Counted from the stretch's first letter, positions 7,346 through 15,561 are shown. The stretch is 64,000 bases of DNA from Agarivorans gilvus (GCF_001420915.1 NZ_CP013021.1:3754501-3818500); one strand, 5' to 3'. Translations and numbers: made by a program. Notes: a model not told the origin generated them from the sequence alone.

Positions 7346-8782
7346 ATGGGTAAACAACTACTAGAAGAGATCGAAAACTGGAAGTTGGAAGCTAAACTAG
7401 AAGATAGCAAGAGATATTTTTATCATACTCGTGTGGTTGGTCGACTTCTTAAGGGAAATAAGTCCTATGTCATAGGCCGAAAAGGGACTGGCAAAACTGC
7501 TATAAGCGAGCATTTGGTTTCAATAGGCGAAGAGAACTACTTTGCTCAAAAGTTAACCTTCAAAAATTTCCCATTTAATATTCTTTATGAGCTTACAGAT
7601 TCTGGTTACACCGAGCCGAATCAATATATTACTTTATGGAAGTATTTAATTTATTCCACTATAGGTCAAATGCTTTCTAAAAATCCGAAGGTAGACCTTG
7701 AATCAAGGCAAACTCTGGGTAAATTATTCGACCAAGATATAACAAATGCTCTACCGGGCGCAGTTGAACAGTGGACTGGATTTAAGTTTGATATAAAGGT
7801 ACTCGGTACAGGAGTTGGTGTTGGTACGGATAAAAAGTCTGTAGACAATGCTGATCCCAATATTGGGAAAAGAGTAGAGATCTTAGAAAAATATATCGAA
7901 GGTAAACTAGGAGATGGAGCTTATGTCATCTTATTTGATGAACTAGATGAAGACTATAAAGATATTATTGATAGAGAAAAATATAGGAAGTACACAGACC
8001 TTTTAACTAGTTTGTTTAAAGCTGTTCAGGATGTGCGAGCGAGATTTTCAAAACATAAACTATATCCTATCGTATTTTTGCGTGATGATATTTATGACAT
8101 CCTACAAGACCCGGATAAAACAAAGTGGACTGATTTCAAATACGAATTAGACTGGAATAGACAAAATCTTCAGAATCTCTTGGCATTCCGCATATGCAGA
8201 GCCATGCCTAACAATGATCGTGATGACCGCCCTTTCAATCAAGTCTGGGGTGGGGTTTTTGAAGGTGGAGAGGTTAAATATGGCCACAAAGACTCTAGAC
8301 GAATTTCAGTTTTCGATTACATAACAAAAAATACTCAAAACCGTCCAAGGGATTATGTGCGCTATATGCAGATATGCGCTGATAGCGCATTAGAGAAAGG
8401 GTTGCATAAGGTCAATCCCAGAATTGTGAAATCTGAAGCAAAAGCTTTTTCCAACTATCTAAAGAGCGAGATGGAAGATGAGATACACGGTGTATTTCCT
8501 GAGATAAAGCAAATACTAAACCTGTTCACAAAACTCAGAAAACAAGAGATGAAGGTGCAGGAGTTTAGGGCTTTGTACGAGTCTGAAGTTAAAGAGGGAA
8601 ATCTACCAAAAAGAGATTATCAATTTGTTCTTGAAATGCTGTTTATGTTTAGTGTTATTGGAAATGTTACCAAACAAAAGAATCATTTCATATTCAAATA
8701 TCAAAATAAAGAAGCAAGGCTGAACATGAAGGAAAACATATGCGTACATCGAGGTCTCTTCAAGGCTCTTCAGATATTGTAG
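7346..8782 (+). CDS. P-loop ATPase (Sll1717-like family), putative defence gene
   Basis: A 478-residue cytosolic protein. Walker A is IGRKGTGKTA (43-52) and Walker B is VILFDELDEDY (about 193-203), with the helical arrangement of KAP/STAND-like ATPases. The C-terminal third is lysine-rich and alpha-helical without a recognised effector. Similar proteins are often annotated as P-loop ATPase, Sll1717 family, and occur in defence islands; the activity is unproven. The start is supported by GAGAAAGGAAA seven bases upstream. It is flanked by attC-like sequence, so it is likely a stand-alone cassette gene. Its AT-rich codon usage differs from the core genes, suggesting transfer. It could also be a third component of the nuclease/helicase module downstream. 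Confidence 0.75.
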   Translation: MGKQLLEEIENWKLEAKLEDSKRYFYHTRVVGRLLKGNKSYVIGRKGTGKTAISEHLVSIGEENYFAQKLTFKNFPFNILYELTDSGYTEPNQYITLWKYLIYSTIGQMLSKNPKVDLESRQTLGKLFDQDITNALPGAVEQWTGFKFDIKVLGTGVGVGTDKKSVDNADPNIGKRVEILEKYIEGKLGDGAYVILFDELDEDYKDIIDREKYRKYTDLLTSLFKAVQDVRARFSKHKLYPIVFLRDDIYDILQDPDKTKWTDFKYELDWNRQNLQNLLAFRICRAMPNNDRDDRPFNQVWGGVFEGGEVKYGHKDSRRISVFDYITKNTQNRPRDYVRYMQICADSALEKGLHKVNPRIVKSEAKAFSNYLKSEMEDEIHGVFPEIKQILNLFTKLRKQEMKVQEFRALYESEVKEGNLPKRDYQFVLEMLFMFSVIGNVTKQKNHFIFKYQNKEARLNMKENICVHRGLFKALQIL

Positions 8783-8783
8783 T

Positions 8784-8880
8784 GCTAACAAGCGCCTGCA
8801 ATCGGACAGCCAAAACTGTCACTCAAATTGCTTTCGCAATATTAATTGCCTGTTTTAACTGCCGTTGAGGCGGGCGTTGT
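8784..8880 (+). other. attC integron recombination site (VCR-like)
   Basis: It begins GCTAACAAGCGCCT two bases after the ATPase stop and ends GAGGCGGGCGTTGT. The outer arms GCGCCT and AGGCG pair, ending in AAC and GTT. The inner arm GGACAG pairs with CTGCC, leaving one unpaired A. That single extra base in the left inner arm is the hallmark of attC sites, which set strand choice through it. The sequence closely resembles Vibrio/Shewanella-type attC sites. Confidence 0.75.
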
Positions 8881-9023
8881 GAATCCAGCAAACTTTGGTT
8901 ATAGATAGAATATCTAGATATGCAGAGTAAGAAATATATAAGCTTACTTAAAACGGAATCGATTTGAATAAATTAGCTCTCAGAGCAAATTATGCGTTGA
9001 AGGTTGTTAAATAAGGATATATT

Positions 9024-9791
9024 TTGATACTACCCGAAATAAAGCACATTTCTGAAACGGTTGAACTTCATGTTTTCGATTTGGTCGAATTAACGCCGGA
9101 AATTGTTAAGCAAATAGATCAAAATTTGGTCCAAATTTGTGAAGGCGATAGTGAGTCTCCTTTGCAATTAGTTAAATCAAATTTTCTTCGTTTTTTAGAA
9201 TCAAAAGACTACCGGACCCGAATGGGTGCTGTTGCTGAGTTTTTTGTTCATCTTTATTTGAGGCAGACCAACCTAAAGCAAGAATTCTTATTCTTTAATT
9301 TGGAAGAAGGATCTATTAAGAAAGGCTTTGATGGCTTTTTTTCGAATGGTACTGAGGAATATTTAGTTGAAAGTAAATCAGGCTTGGATTCAACCACAGG
9401 AATAAGTCATAGGAACAAATTAAAGGAAGCTTTTGATGATATTTCTTCAGTAATTGCTGGAGATAGCAGAAAAAGCAAAAATAACCCTTGGAAAAATGCT
9501 TACAACCATGCAAGTCATATTGATGTTGGGGCAAGTAGGTCAATTCGAAAAAAGATTAAAGAACTTTCGAATCTGTTTGATAATAATCAGTTCAAGAGTG
9601 CAAGTGAATTTAATATAATTCCCTGCTCAAGCATATTTATTACAGATGAATGGAATCCAGATATATCGAGTGCTATTTTAAGGGCGGAGGAGCGTTTTTT
9701 TACAGGTTTGAAAGCGAAGTCACTAAAGGCAATTTGTCTTACAAAAGCGAGCTATGACTCATTTTTAAATTATTTAGGAGATGAGTTGTGA
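9024..9791 (+). CDS. HamA/AbpA-like PD-(D/E)xK nuclease (DUF1837-type), antiphage
   Basis: A 255-residue protein with a likely PD-(D/E)xK nuclease core: E72 in GAVAEFFVHLYL, D103 in KKGFDGFF, and E116-x-K118 in YLVESKSG. Such a nuclease next to an SF2 helicase is the layout of Hachiman (HamA-HamB) and AbpA-AbpB. In the family, HamA is held inactive by HamB and degrades DNA when released. The start is TTG at 9024 with AAGGAT eight bases upstream. The stop overlaps the helicase start by four bases, so the two are translationally coupled. The family assignment rests on motif and neighbour, not a database match. Confidence 0.7.
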   Translation: MILPEIKHISETVELHVFDLVELTPEIVKQIDQNLVQICEGDSESPLQLVKSNFLRFLESKDYRTRMGAVAEFFVHLYLRQTNLKQEFLFFNLEEGSIKKGFDGFFSNGTEEYLVESKSGLDSTTGISHRNKLKEAFDDISSVIAGDSRKSKNNPWKNAYNHASHIDVGASRSIRKKIKELSNLFDNNQFKSASEFNIIPCSSIFITDEWNPDISSAILRAEERFFTGLKAKSLKAICLTKASYDSFLNYLGDEL

Positions 9792-12247
9792 GTAGAATAA
9801 ATAATTTAACATGGTTGAAAGACAATGAGCGGTTTCTGCAAATAAACTCTAAATTAGCCATGGATGTTTCACTGAGTGAAGATGAGTCCACTTTCTGTTT
9901 GTCTGTCGCTATTCTGCTCATTAAAGAATATGAAAAAGATAAAAGGAGAACATCTTATTTAGAGTTTGGGTATTACCTGATTTTGAATTATGCCTTGCAA
10001 AGTGATAATTATGAGCCGTTATTTGATCTGAGTACGAATTTAGGGTTTTACCCAATTTCAAAGTTTGTTCTTGAAAATGGTATGGTTGATGAAAAAAGGC
10101 TACACCATTATTTTGTCAATAACGGATTAAGTAAATTTAAGTATCAAGAAATAACTGAGACTCTAGAGCAGAGAAAGTTCAGAAATCAGCTGGTTGAAAG
10201 TGAAGCAAGAGATAACTGCTACATAGCCCCTACATCATTTGGAAAAAGTTCAATGATGGTCGAGCTAATCTCAGAGTTAGAATTAGATAAGATATTCATT
10301 ATTGTTCCCACTAAATCATTACTCACTCAAACATATAAGCTAATTAACTCTACATTTACAGATAGGAAAGTCATATTTCATGATGAAATGTATGGTGGAG
10401 AGAGCAATTTTATAGCAATTTTCACTCAAGAGCGTGCACTTAGGCTTTTAAAGAGTGAAGATAAGATGAAAGTCGATGCTTTACTTTTGGACGAGGCGCA
10501 CAATTTATTTGAGTCATCCTCCAGGAGTATTTTACTTAGTAGGCTCATTCGCAAAATAAGAGCAAGAAAACCGAACTCCAGAATCTTCTATTTTTCACCT
10601 TTAATTAGCGATAGCGATAATCTTAAGTTTGAAGAGCAGCAAAAAATAGACACCAAGCGCATCCAGTTTAACATTAAAGAAGCAGATATAAATGAATATC
10701 GGCTCAATGGAAGGGTGTACAAATACAACAGGTTTTTAAACGTTTTCTTCGACATTAAATCTGATCGAGATATGTTGACTTATATAGATGAAAATAAAAG
10801 GTCAAATAACTTCCTATATCTCAGAGCTCCACGAAAAGTAGAAAAGTTTGCTGGAATCTTAGCTGAAAAATTACCTTTTACTGAAAATAAAGAACTAGAG
10901 CAGTTAGCTATAACAATATCCAAAAATGTACACGAAGATTTTTATTGTGTTGAACTTGTCAAAAAGGGGGTTTTGTACATTCACGGAAAACTACCTGATC
11001 TTATCAAAGAGTATCTGGAGTTTAACTTTCGAAAAATAGGTGCGCTAAATTTTATTGTCGCAAACTCAGTAATTCTCGAAGGTGTTAATTTACCGATTGA
11101 CAACTTATATATTTTGAATACTTATTCATTGGGCGCAAAGGAACTGACAAATTTAATCGGAAGGGTAAATAGGCTCAATGAAGTGTTTGGTGGAGAGAAT
11201 CCCAGCTTAACTAAGTTAAGACCTTCTGTTCACTTTGTAAACTCAGAAGAATTCAATAGAGCCGGCAGTAACATGGCTACCAAAATCGGAACTTTAAAAT
11301 CTGGCAAGTTTAGTGATGAAATTAAGAATCCGACTTTGCTTAATTTTGATATATCAAAATATGACCACATTATTGAAAATTCAAGTAGTCTCGAAGCTAT
11401 TGACTCTGCTAGGAGGGGAAAAAGCAATGCCTTATCTATTATAGAAAGGGAGAATTTTCTTACCGAATCTCCACAGACTGAAGTTGACAGGATGAAAGTT
11501 CAGTTTTTGGAGTCAGGATTGCACTCTACATATTATGACTCTGGAAGTGCTTTTGACACTATTTTAGATAAGGTCGAAATTGTGCAAACAGATCCAGACA
11601 GCGATGAACTTGATCCAATTGAAAAGGTATACTTAATCTTCATATCTGGACTTGAGAATGAAATCATAGATTTATCCTTCGCTCGACTTCAGAACGAAAA
11701 AGCTCGAAATTACTATCGCTCGTTCGTGAAGAACATCCATGCTTTAACATTAAAAGAACATATAAACTCAACGGTTAAGTACTTTTACACAAATGCGTCT
11801 GAAACTGGAAATAATATATTCTATATTGGAAGTTCTTATGGAGAGCTTGCGAAGGATGGCTCAGTTATTGGAACCAAAACGTATATTGACTTGTCGACCA
11901 AAAGCCATAAGGAACTGGTAAACCTAGCATTAGTGAAGATAAAAATGGAAAGCGATTTTCTTTCATATAAGCTAAATGAGTTTGTTTCCCTCTTAAAAGA
12001 TTACGGAGTTATATCAGAACAAGATTACGATATTTTCATTTATGGTACAGCAAAGAAAAGAAATACTGATTTAACAAAACTTGGCTTGAGCGGAGCAATA
12101 ATTAAAAAGTTTGAATTAGACGGCCAGATTAAAAATATTGAAATAGATAATCTAGGGCATATTTTTGTTAATGGTGAATTCAAACAGTACTTGGAAATGC
12201 AAGATGATTTGGTGCAATTTGAAGTAAGGAAATACATCACTATCTAA
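9788..12247 (+). CDS. HamB/AbpB-like superfamily 2 helicase, antiphage
   Basis: An 819-residue helicase. Motif I is IAPTSFGKSS (146-155), motif Ia is VPTKSLL (173-179), motif II is LLLDEAHNL (232-240, DEAH), motif III is FYFSPLIS (267-274), motif V lies around ANSVILEGVNLP (425-436), and motif VI is LIGRVNRLNE (456-465). The motif V/VI pattern is Ski2-like, as in HamB. The last 350 residues have no clear domain and probably contact the nuclease. The start is GTG at 9788 overlapping the nuclease stop, with GGAGATGA upstream. HamB is thought to sense DNA ends or damaged DNA. An attC site follows 46 bases after the stop, placing both genes in one large cassette. Confidence 0.75.
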   Translation: MSRINNLTWLKDNERFLQINSKLAMDVSLSEDESTFCLSVAILLIKEYEKDKRRTSYLEFGYYLILNYALQSDNYEPLFDLSTNLGFYPISKFVLENGMVDEKRLHHYFVNNGLSKFKYQEITETLEQRKFRNQLVESEARDNCYIAPTSFGKSSMMVELISELELDKIFIIVPTKSLLTQTYKLINSTFTDRKVIFHDEMYGGESNFIAIFTQERALRLLKSEDKMKVDALLLDEAHNLFESSSRSILLSRLIRKIRARKPNSRIFYFSPLISDSDNLKFEEQQKIDTKRIQFNIKEADINEYRLNGRVYKYNRFLNVFFDIKSDRDMLTYIDENKRSNNFLYLRAPRKVEKFAGILAEKLPFTENKELEQLAITISKNVHEDFYCVELVKKGVLYIHGKLPDLIKEYLEFNFRKIGALNFIVANSVILEGVNLPIDNLYILNTYSLGAKELTNLIGRVNRLNEVFGGENPSLTKLRPSVHFVNSEEFNRAGSNMATKIGTLKSGKFSDEIKNPTLLNFDISKYDHIIENSSSLEAIDSARRGKSNALSIIERENFLTESPQTEVDRMKVQFLESGLHSTYYDSGSAFDTILDKVEIVQTDPDSDELDPIEKVYLIFISGLENEIIDLSFARLQNEKARNYYRSFVKNIHALTLKEHINSTVKYFYTNASETGNNIFYIGSSYGELAKDGSVIGTKTYIDLSTKSHKELVNLALVKIKMESDFLSYKLNEFVSLLKDYGVISEQDYDIFIYGTAKKRNTDLTKLGLSGAIIKKFELDGQIKNIEIDNLGHIFVNGEFKQYLEMQDDLVQFEVRKYITI

Positions 12248-12292
12248 GTGTTCTTTGTGATGGCAGAGAAATAAGCACTGTTGAAATATCAC

Positions 12293-12361
12293 ATAACAAG
12301 CCACTGTACTCGGAAATTTTACTCGCTCCGCTCCTAAAATTCCGGTGAGTGGGACGTTGAC
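12293..12361 (+). other. attC integron recombination site (59-be type)
   Basis: A near-textbook attC. The outer arms AACAAGCCACT and AGTGGGACGTT pair, there are short unpaired spacers (GTACT and GTG), and the inner arms CGGAAATTTTA and TAAAATTCCG pair except for one extra A in the left arm. The ends are AAC and GTT. The recombination point would be in GTT at 12356-12358. It lies between the helicase stop and the acetyltransferase start, so a cassette boundary falls here. Confidence 0.82.
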
Positions 12362-12377
12362 ATTAATAGGTCCAGCA

Positions 12378-12845
12378 ATGAACAATATCGAATATGTAAG
12401 CCTTCAAGACCTGGACAAAAATGAACTACAAAAAATCCTCAATAAAGGAAAAGTTCGAGAGCACCTAGTTTCACATGACGAGTTCGATCAAGCCTCATTG
12501 GAAGACTGGATTGCCGGCAAAGTTAAGGTAGATTCATCTAAGGGATGCAAAGTCAAAGGGATAAAAGTGAATGGCTCCGTAGCCGGTTGGTGCGGAATCC
12601 AATTCGAAGATGAAGCTTATGAGCTTGCTGTTGTGCTGGATGAAGAATACTGGGGTATTGGCATCAGAGTATTCAAAGAGGCTTTAGGTTGGGCATCCGA
12701 GCTAGGCCATAGCCACGTGGTTTTGCATTTGTTCAACACTCGCCCCGAGTACAGGTTCCTCAGGAAAATGGCATCGCGGGTTTATGAAAGCACTATATTC
12801 GGTCAAAAATACACGAGTTATGAGATAAAAGTCCCGTATGCGTAA
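12378..12845 (+). CDS. GNAT-family N-acetyltransferase
   Basis: A 155-residue cytosolic acyltransferase-like protein starting MNNIEYVSL. The ATG at 12378 is used because the earlier in-frame GTG (12345) lies inside the attC site; AATAGG is seven bases upstream. GNAT features include GSVAGWCGIQFED (about 66-78), AYELAVVLDEEYWGIGIRVFKEALGWA (the acetyl-CoA-binding region, about 80-107, with the R/Q-x-x-G-x-G/A motif replaced by WGIGI) and a C-terminal VLHLFNTRPEYRFLRKM. The substrate is unknown. The stop TAA lies in GCGTAACAAG, an attC-like left box. Confidence 0.75.
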   Translation: MNNIEYVSLQDLDKNELQKILNKGKVREHLVSHDEFDQASLEDWIAGKVKVDSSKGCKVKGIKVNGSVAGWCGIQFEDEAYELAVVLDEEYWGIGIRVFKEALGWASELGHSHVVLHLFNTRPEYRFLRKMASRVYESTIFGQKYTSYEIKVPYA

Positions 12846-12887
12846 CAAGTAGGTCAAGTTCACTCCGCCCCTTACCATGGGCGTTGG
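12842..12887 (+). other. Weak attC-like boundary after the acetyltransferase
   Basis: The acetyltransferase stop codon sits in GTAACAAG, and GGGCGTTGG follows about 40 bases later, giving the expected AAC/GTT ends. CGCCC...GGGCG can pair, but the outer arms do not match well. This may be a truncated site. The next gene starts 20 bases after the GTT, as expected at a cassette boundary. Confidence 0.3.
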
Positions 12888-12907
12888 TATGTGAATAGGA
12901 GGTTCCA

Positions 12908-13312
12908 GTGAATAAGGTAGTCAAAGAACGCTTCGATGAATATCCGGAAAATGCTCGTATTAGGCTAGAGGAGCTACGAAATTTAGTCTTTCAAATCGCA
13001 TCTGATTTGGAGCTGGGTGAAGTCGATGAAACTCTAAAGTGGGGTGAACCCAGTTATAGTGTAAAAACAGGCAGCCCGCTAAGAATGGACTGGAAGCTAA
13101 AATCTCCTGACAATTATTACCTGTTCTTTAATTGCCAAACTAAGTTAGTCGATACATTTCGAGAATTGTATGGTGAAGAACTGGTGTTTCAGGGAAACAG
13201 AGCAATCGTTCTGTCCATATCGCAGGTGTTGCCAGAAACAGCAATCAAGTCCTGTTTAGAGTTGGCTTTAACCTATCAGCAGCGTAAAAATTTGCCTTTT
13301 TTGGGCGCGTGA
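12908..13312 (+). CDS. DUF1801-domain protein
   Basis: A 134-residue cytosolic protein. The DUF1801 (YdhG-like) pattern is seen in LEELRNLVFQIASD, VDETLKWGEPSYSV (about 38-51), YYLFFNC and a C-terminal LELALTYQQRKNLPFLG. The structural family resembles iron-chaperone frataxin-like folds, but the function is unknown. The start is GTG at 12908 with a strong AGGAGG eight bases upstream. It lies in the cassette run in the same direction as its neighbours. DUF1801 genes are common as integron cassettes. Confidence 0.78.
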   Translation: MNKVVKERFDEYPENARIRLEELRNLVFQIASDLELGEVDETLKWGEPSYSVKTGSPLRMDWKLKSPDNYYLFFNCQTKLVDTFRELYGEELVFQGNRAIVLSISQVLPETAIKSCLELALTYQQRKNLPFLGA

Positions 13313-13605
13313 AAAAATTCACATAAGCATTTACGACGGATTCGCTGCGCTTGGCGGCTTGAGTGTAAATTCAGTTTTTCCGTTTTAAGTGGTTTGTTGA
13401 GGTATTGCTGTTTTGCTTAGAATGCTAGGCTACAAAGCTATCGCCGCGATTAAAACGCTTTTATCTTGAACAAAAATTAACTGCGAAAGGTCAATAGGCC
13501 CTAGGTCTTAAGGACGATTTACTTGAATTTAAATCCACATCGAAAATGAATTCTAGAGACCCGCAGCGCTCGCGTTTTCCGCTGTTTAAAGCATAAGGTG
13601 ATTGA
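13313..13605. other. Noncoding gap in the cassette run
   Basis: There is no supported gene here. ATTTAC (about 13328) and GTAAAT (about 13366) can pair around a GC-rich loop shortly after the DUF1801 stop, which may be a decayed attC, but clear AAC/GTT ends are missing. The rest shows nothing recognisable. Confidence 0.3.
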
Positions 13606-13887
13606 ATGGACGATCGACTATTACTGAAAAAAGGAATTGAAAATGGATCGATACACTGCGTTATCGGGTATCACTTCTGCTTGGTTGGAAACGCCGATTG
13701 CTTAGATGCATTTGAGCGCCTAGTGGGGCACAAGGTAGAGCTCGAAAGATCAATTGGTGATGATTTCAAACAGGAAAAAGTATAGTTTAAGAATAGAACT
13801 GATGAGAAAACTATCCATGAAGTTCATAGGATAGTGGGTTTTGATATTTGGCAAGGTGATTGGGCCATTGCCTTAGGTAGGAGTTGA
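13606..13887 (+). pseudogene. Small cassette ORF interrupted by an in-frame amber codon
   Basis: From ATG at 13606, a 59-residue ORF (starting MDDRLLLKKG) ends at TAG 13783-13785. The same frame stays open for a further 33 codons to TGA at 13885-13887 and reads like protein (HEVHRIVGFDIWQGDW). Reading through the amber gives one 92-residue product plus the amber position, ending five bases before an attC-like left box. A single point mutation in a small cassette gene is the simplest explanation. No domain was recognised. Confidence 0.5.
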
Positions 13888-13892
13888 ATCAC

Positions 13893-13974
13893 CTAACAAG
13901 TGTATTTTGTGCGCAGCTAAATGCGCGGCGGTACGGCTCCGCTGTCGCTCCTCCGCCTAAAATACTAGCCTTGA
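13893..13974 (+). other. Degenerate attC-like site at the right end of the island
   Basis: CTAACAAG begins five bases after the small ORF. GTATTTT (13902-13908) pairs with AAAATAC (13959-13965), GGCGG pairs with CCGCC, and the right end is CTTGAT where CTTGTT would be expected opposite AACAAG. The altered GTT suggests a site that can no longer recombine. It is the last element before the mutY repeat begins at 13993. Confidence 0.45.
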
Positions 13975-13992
13975 TGAAATAAAAACTACGCC

Positions 13993-14346
13993 GCATTTTC
14001 GGCCAGCGTTGCCGCTAGCCTCCACTTAAGGCGCTTTCTGGGCGACTTTCAGCAACTTCTCGGTGACTGCGGCTAGGCCGACTTTGGGGGCGTTTTGCAG
14101 GCTGTACCACAGCTCTTGCTCGTTCTCTCTCACTGCCGAATTAGGCGCCTCGCTGAGTTCAATCAACGAGGGTTGAATATCTAAATGATAGTGGCTAAAG
14201 GTATGGCGCAGCGGCGCTAGCTCGTAAATAGCATCGTAACTTAGCTGCTGCTGTTCTAACCATTGGCTAATGCTGTCTTCTGGGGTGATCTCTGGAAAAC
14301 AATATAGGCCGCCCCATAGCCCTTGCATCGGCCGTTGCACCAATAA
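13993..14346 (-). repeat. mutY 3'-end direct repeat, copy 2 (in the intact gene)
   Basis: This aligns without gaps to 4934-5287. The two copies flank the island in the same orientation. The last 17 bases at the internal junction (14330-14346) are identical in both, reading TTATTGGTGCAACGGCC in the mutY sense, and could be the crossover core of a site-specific integration. Confidence 0.85.
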
Positions 14347-15084
14347 ATATTGTTGTTGCCAGCGTAAGATAAGCATTTGCACCGGCTTGGCTGGCAGCAC
14401 TTTTTTCGGTTTTTTACCGGGAAAGTCGGCTTGGCGCTGGTATTTAAATGCTAAGCAATCCTCGGCCACTGGGCAGGCTTGGCACTTAGGTTTGCTGCGA
14501 GTACAAATCATCGAACCTAGGTCCATCATCGCTTGGTTATAGGCCGCGGTTTGCTCGCTGGGGGTATTGGTTTCGGCCAGTTGCCATAGCTGTTGTTCTA
14601 CGGCTTTTTTGCCCGGCCAGCCGCTAATCGCCTGATGGCGCGCCAATACCCGTTTTACATTACCATCTAAAATCGGCTGCGCTTGGCCTAAGGCTAAAGA
14701 CAAAATCGCCCCAGCGGTGGAGCGGCCAATGCCCGGTAAGTCAACCAGTGCATCTAGCTGCTCGGGAAATTGCCCCTGATGACGGCTTACCACTAATTGG
14801 GCGGCCTTATGTAGGTTGCGGGCTCGGGCGTAATAGCCTAGGCCCGTCCAAAGGTGCAGCACTTCATCGGTATCGGCTTCGGCCAAGCTGCTTACCGTGG
14901 GGAAGCGTGCCATAAACCGTTCAAAGTAGGGGATCACCGTAGCCACTTGGGTTTGCTGGAGCATGATTTCTGAGAGCCACACTTTGTAGGGGCTTTTATT
15001 TTGTTGCCAAGGTAGGTGTTTGCGCCCAGCTTGGTGGTACCAAGCCACTACGCGGCTGGCAAAATCATTTTGTGGTGTTGTCAT
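14026..15084 (-). CDS. mutY: Adenine DNA glycosylase MutY
   Basis: A 352-residue base-excision repair enzyme that removes adenine mispaired with 8-oxoguanine. The catalytic Glu is E39 (WLSEIMLQQTQV), the helix-hairpin-helix is LPGIGRSTAG (116-125), and the catalytic Asp is D140 (ILDGNVKRVLARH). The iron-sulphur cluster cysteines are C194, C201, C204 and C210. The C-terminal NUDIX-like 8-oxoG recognition domain spans about 225-350. The last third of the gene is duplicated at 4934-5287, so the present 3' end may have come with the island. The usual downstream neighbours yggX and mltC are absent. The gene is convergent with the cassette run. Confidence 0.97.
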   Translation of the reverse strand: MTTPQNDFASRVVAWYHQAGRKHLPWQQNKSPYKVWLSEIMLQQTQVATVIPYFERFMARFPTVSSLAEADTDEVLHLWTGLGYYARARNLHKAAQLVVSRHQGQFPEQLDALVDLPGIGRSTAGAILSLALGQAQPILDGNVKRVLARHQAISGWPGKKAVEQQLWQLAETNTPSEQTAAYNQAMMDLGSMICTRSKPKCQACPVAEDCLAFKYQRQADFPGKKPKKVLPAKPVQMLILRWQQQYLLVQRPMQGLWGGLYCFPEITPEDSISQWLEQQQLSYDAIYELAPLRHTFSHYHLDIQPSLIELSEAPNSAVRENEQELWYSLQNAPKVGLAAVTEKLLKVAQKAP

Positions 15085-15093
15085 GCGTTGTGT

Positions 15094-15561
15094 TTAACTT
15101 AAGTAATGGGTGGGCAGTGAGGTAGTGGATTTCATCATTTCCATGGAAAAGGCCGAACTCACATCGGTAAAGGCCAGTCGCTCAATCAGTTGTTTATAGA
15201 CTTTGTCGTAATCTTCGATGCTGGGCACAACTACCTGTAATAAGTAGTCGACACTGCCGCTCATGCGGTGGGCTTCGATGATTTCTGGGATTTCTTGAAT
15301 GGTTTGTTTGAATTGATCTAACCATTGCTGGTTGTGCTGCGAGGTGCGAACACTAACAAATACCGTGACCCCAAGATTGAGTTTGTTGCGATCGAGCAAT
15401 GCTACCTTATGGCGAATAAATCCGGCTTGCTCTAGCTTTTGAATGCGCCGCCAGCAAGGCGTGGCAGACAGACCAACCCGTTCGGCGATGTCATTTAGTG
15501 GCATGCTCACATCGCGCTGTAGCAAATCGAGTATTAACTTATCTTTACTATCGAGTTTCAT
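15094..15561 (-). CDS. Lrp/AsnC-family transcriptional regulator
   Basis: A 155-residue DNA-binding protein. The N-terminal AsnC winged HTH covers LDLLQRDVSMPLNDIAERVGLSATPCWRRI split over residues 10-40, and the C-terminal RAM (ligand-binding) domain covers about 65-145, with GSVDYLLQVVVPSIEDYDKVY. Lrp-family members sense amino acids and act as dimers or octamers. It is ten bases upstream of mutY and 68 bases downstream of the oxidoreductase, all on the minus strand. A regulator of the adjacent oxidoreductase/cupin pair is possible. Confidence 0.88.
   Translation of the reverse strand: MKLDSKDKLILDLLQRDVSMPLNDIAERVGLSATPCWRRIQKLEQAGFIRHKVALLDRNKLNLGVTVFVSVRTSQHNQQWLDQFKQTIQEIPEIIEAHRMSGSVDYLLQVVVPSIEDYDKVYKQLIERLAFTDVSSAFSMEMMKSTTSLPTHYLS

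Noticed and set aside
12345..12377. Upstream GTG start for the GNAT gene
   Set aside because: It lies inside the attC site; the ATG at 12378 has a ribosome-binding site and normal family length.
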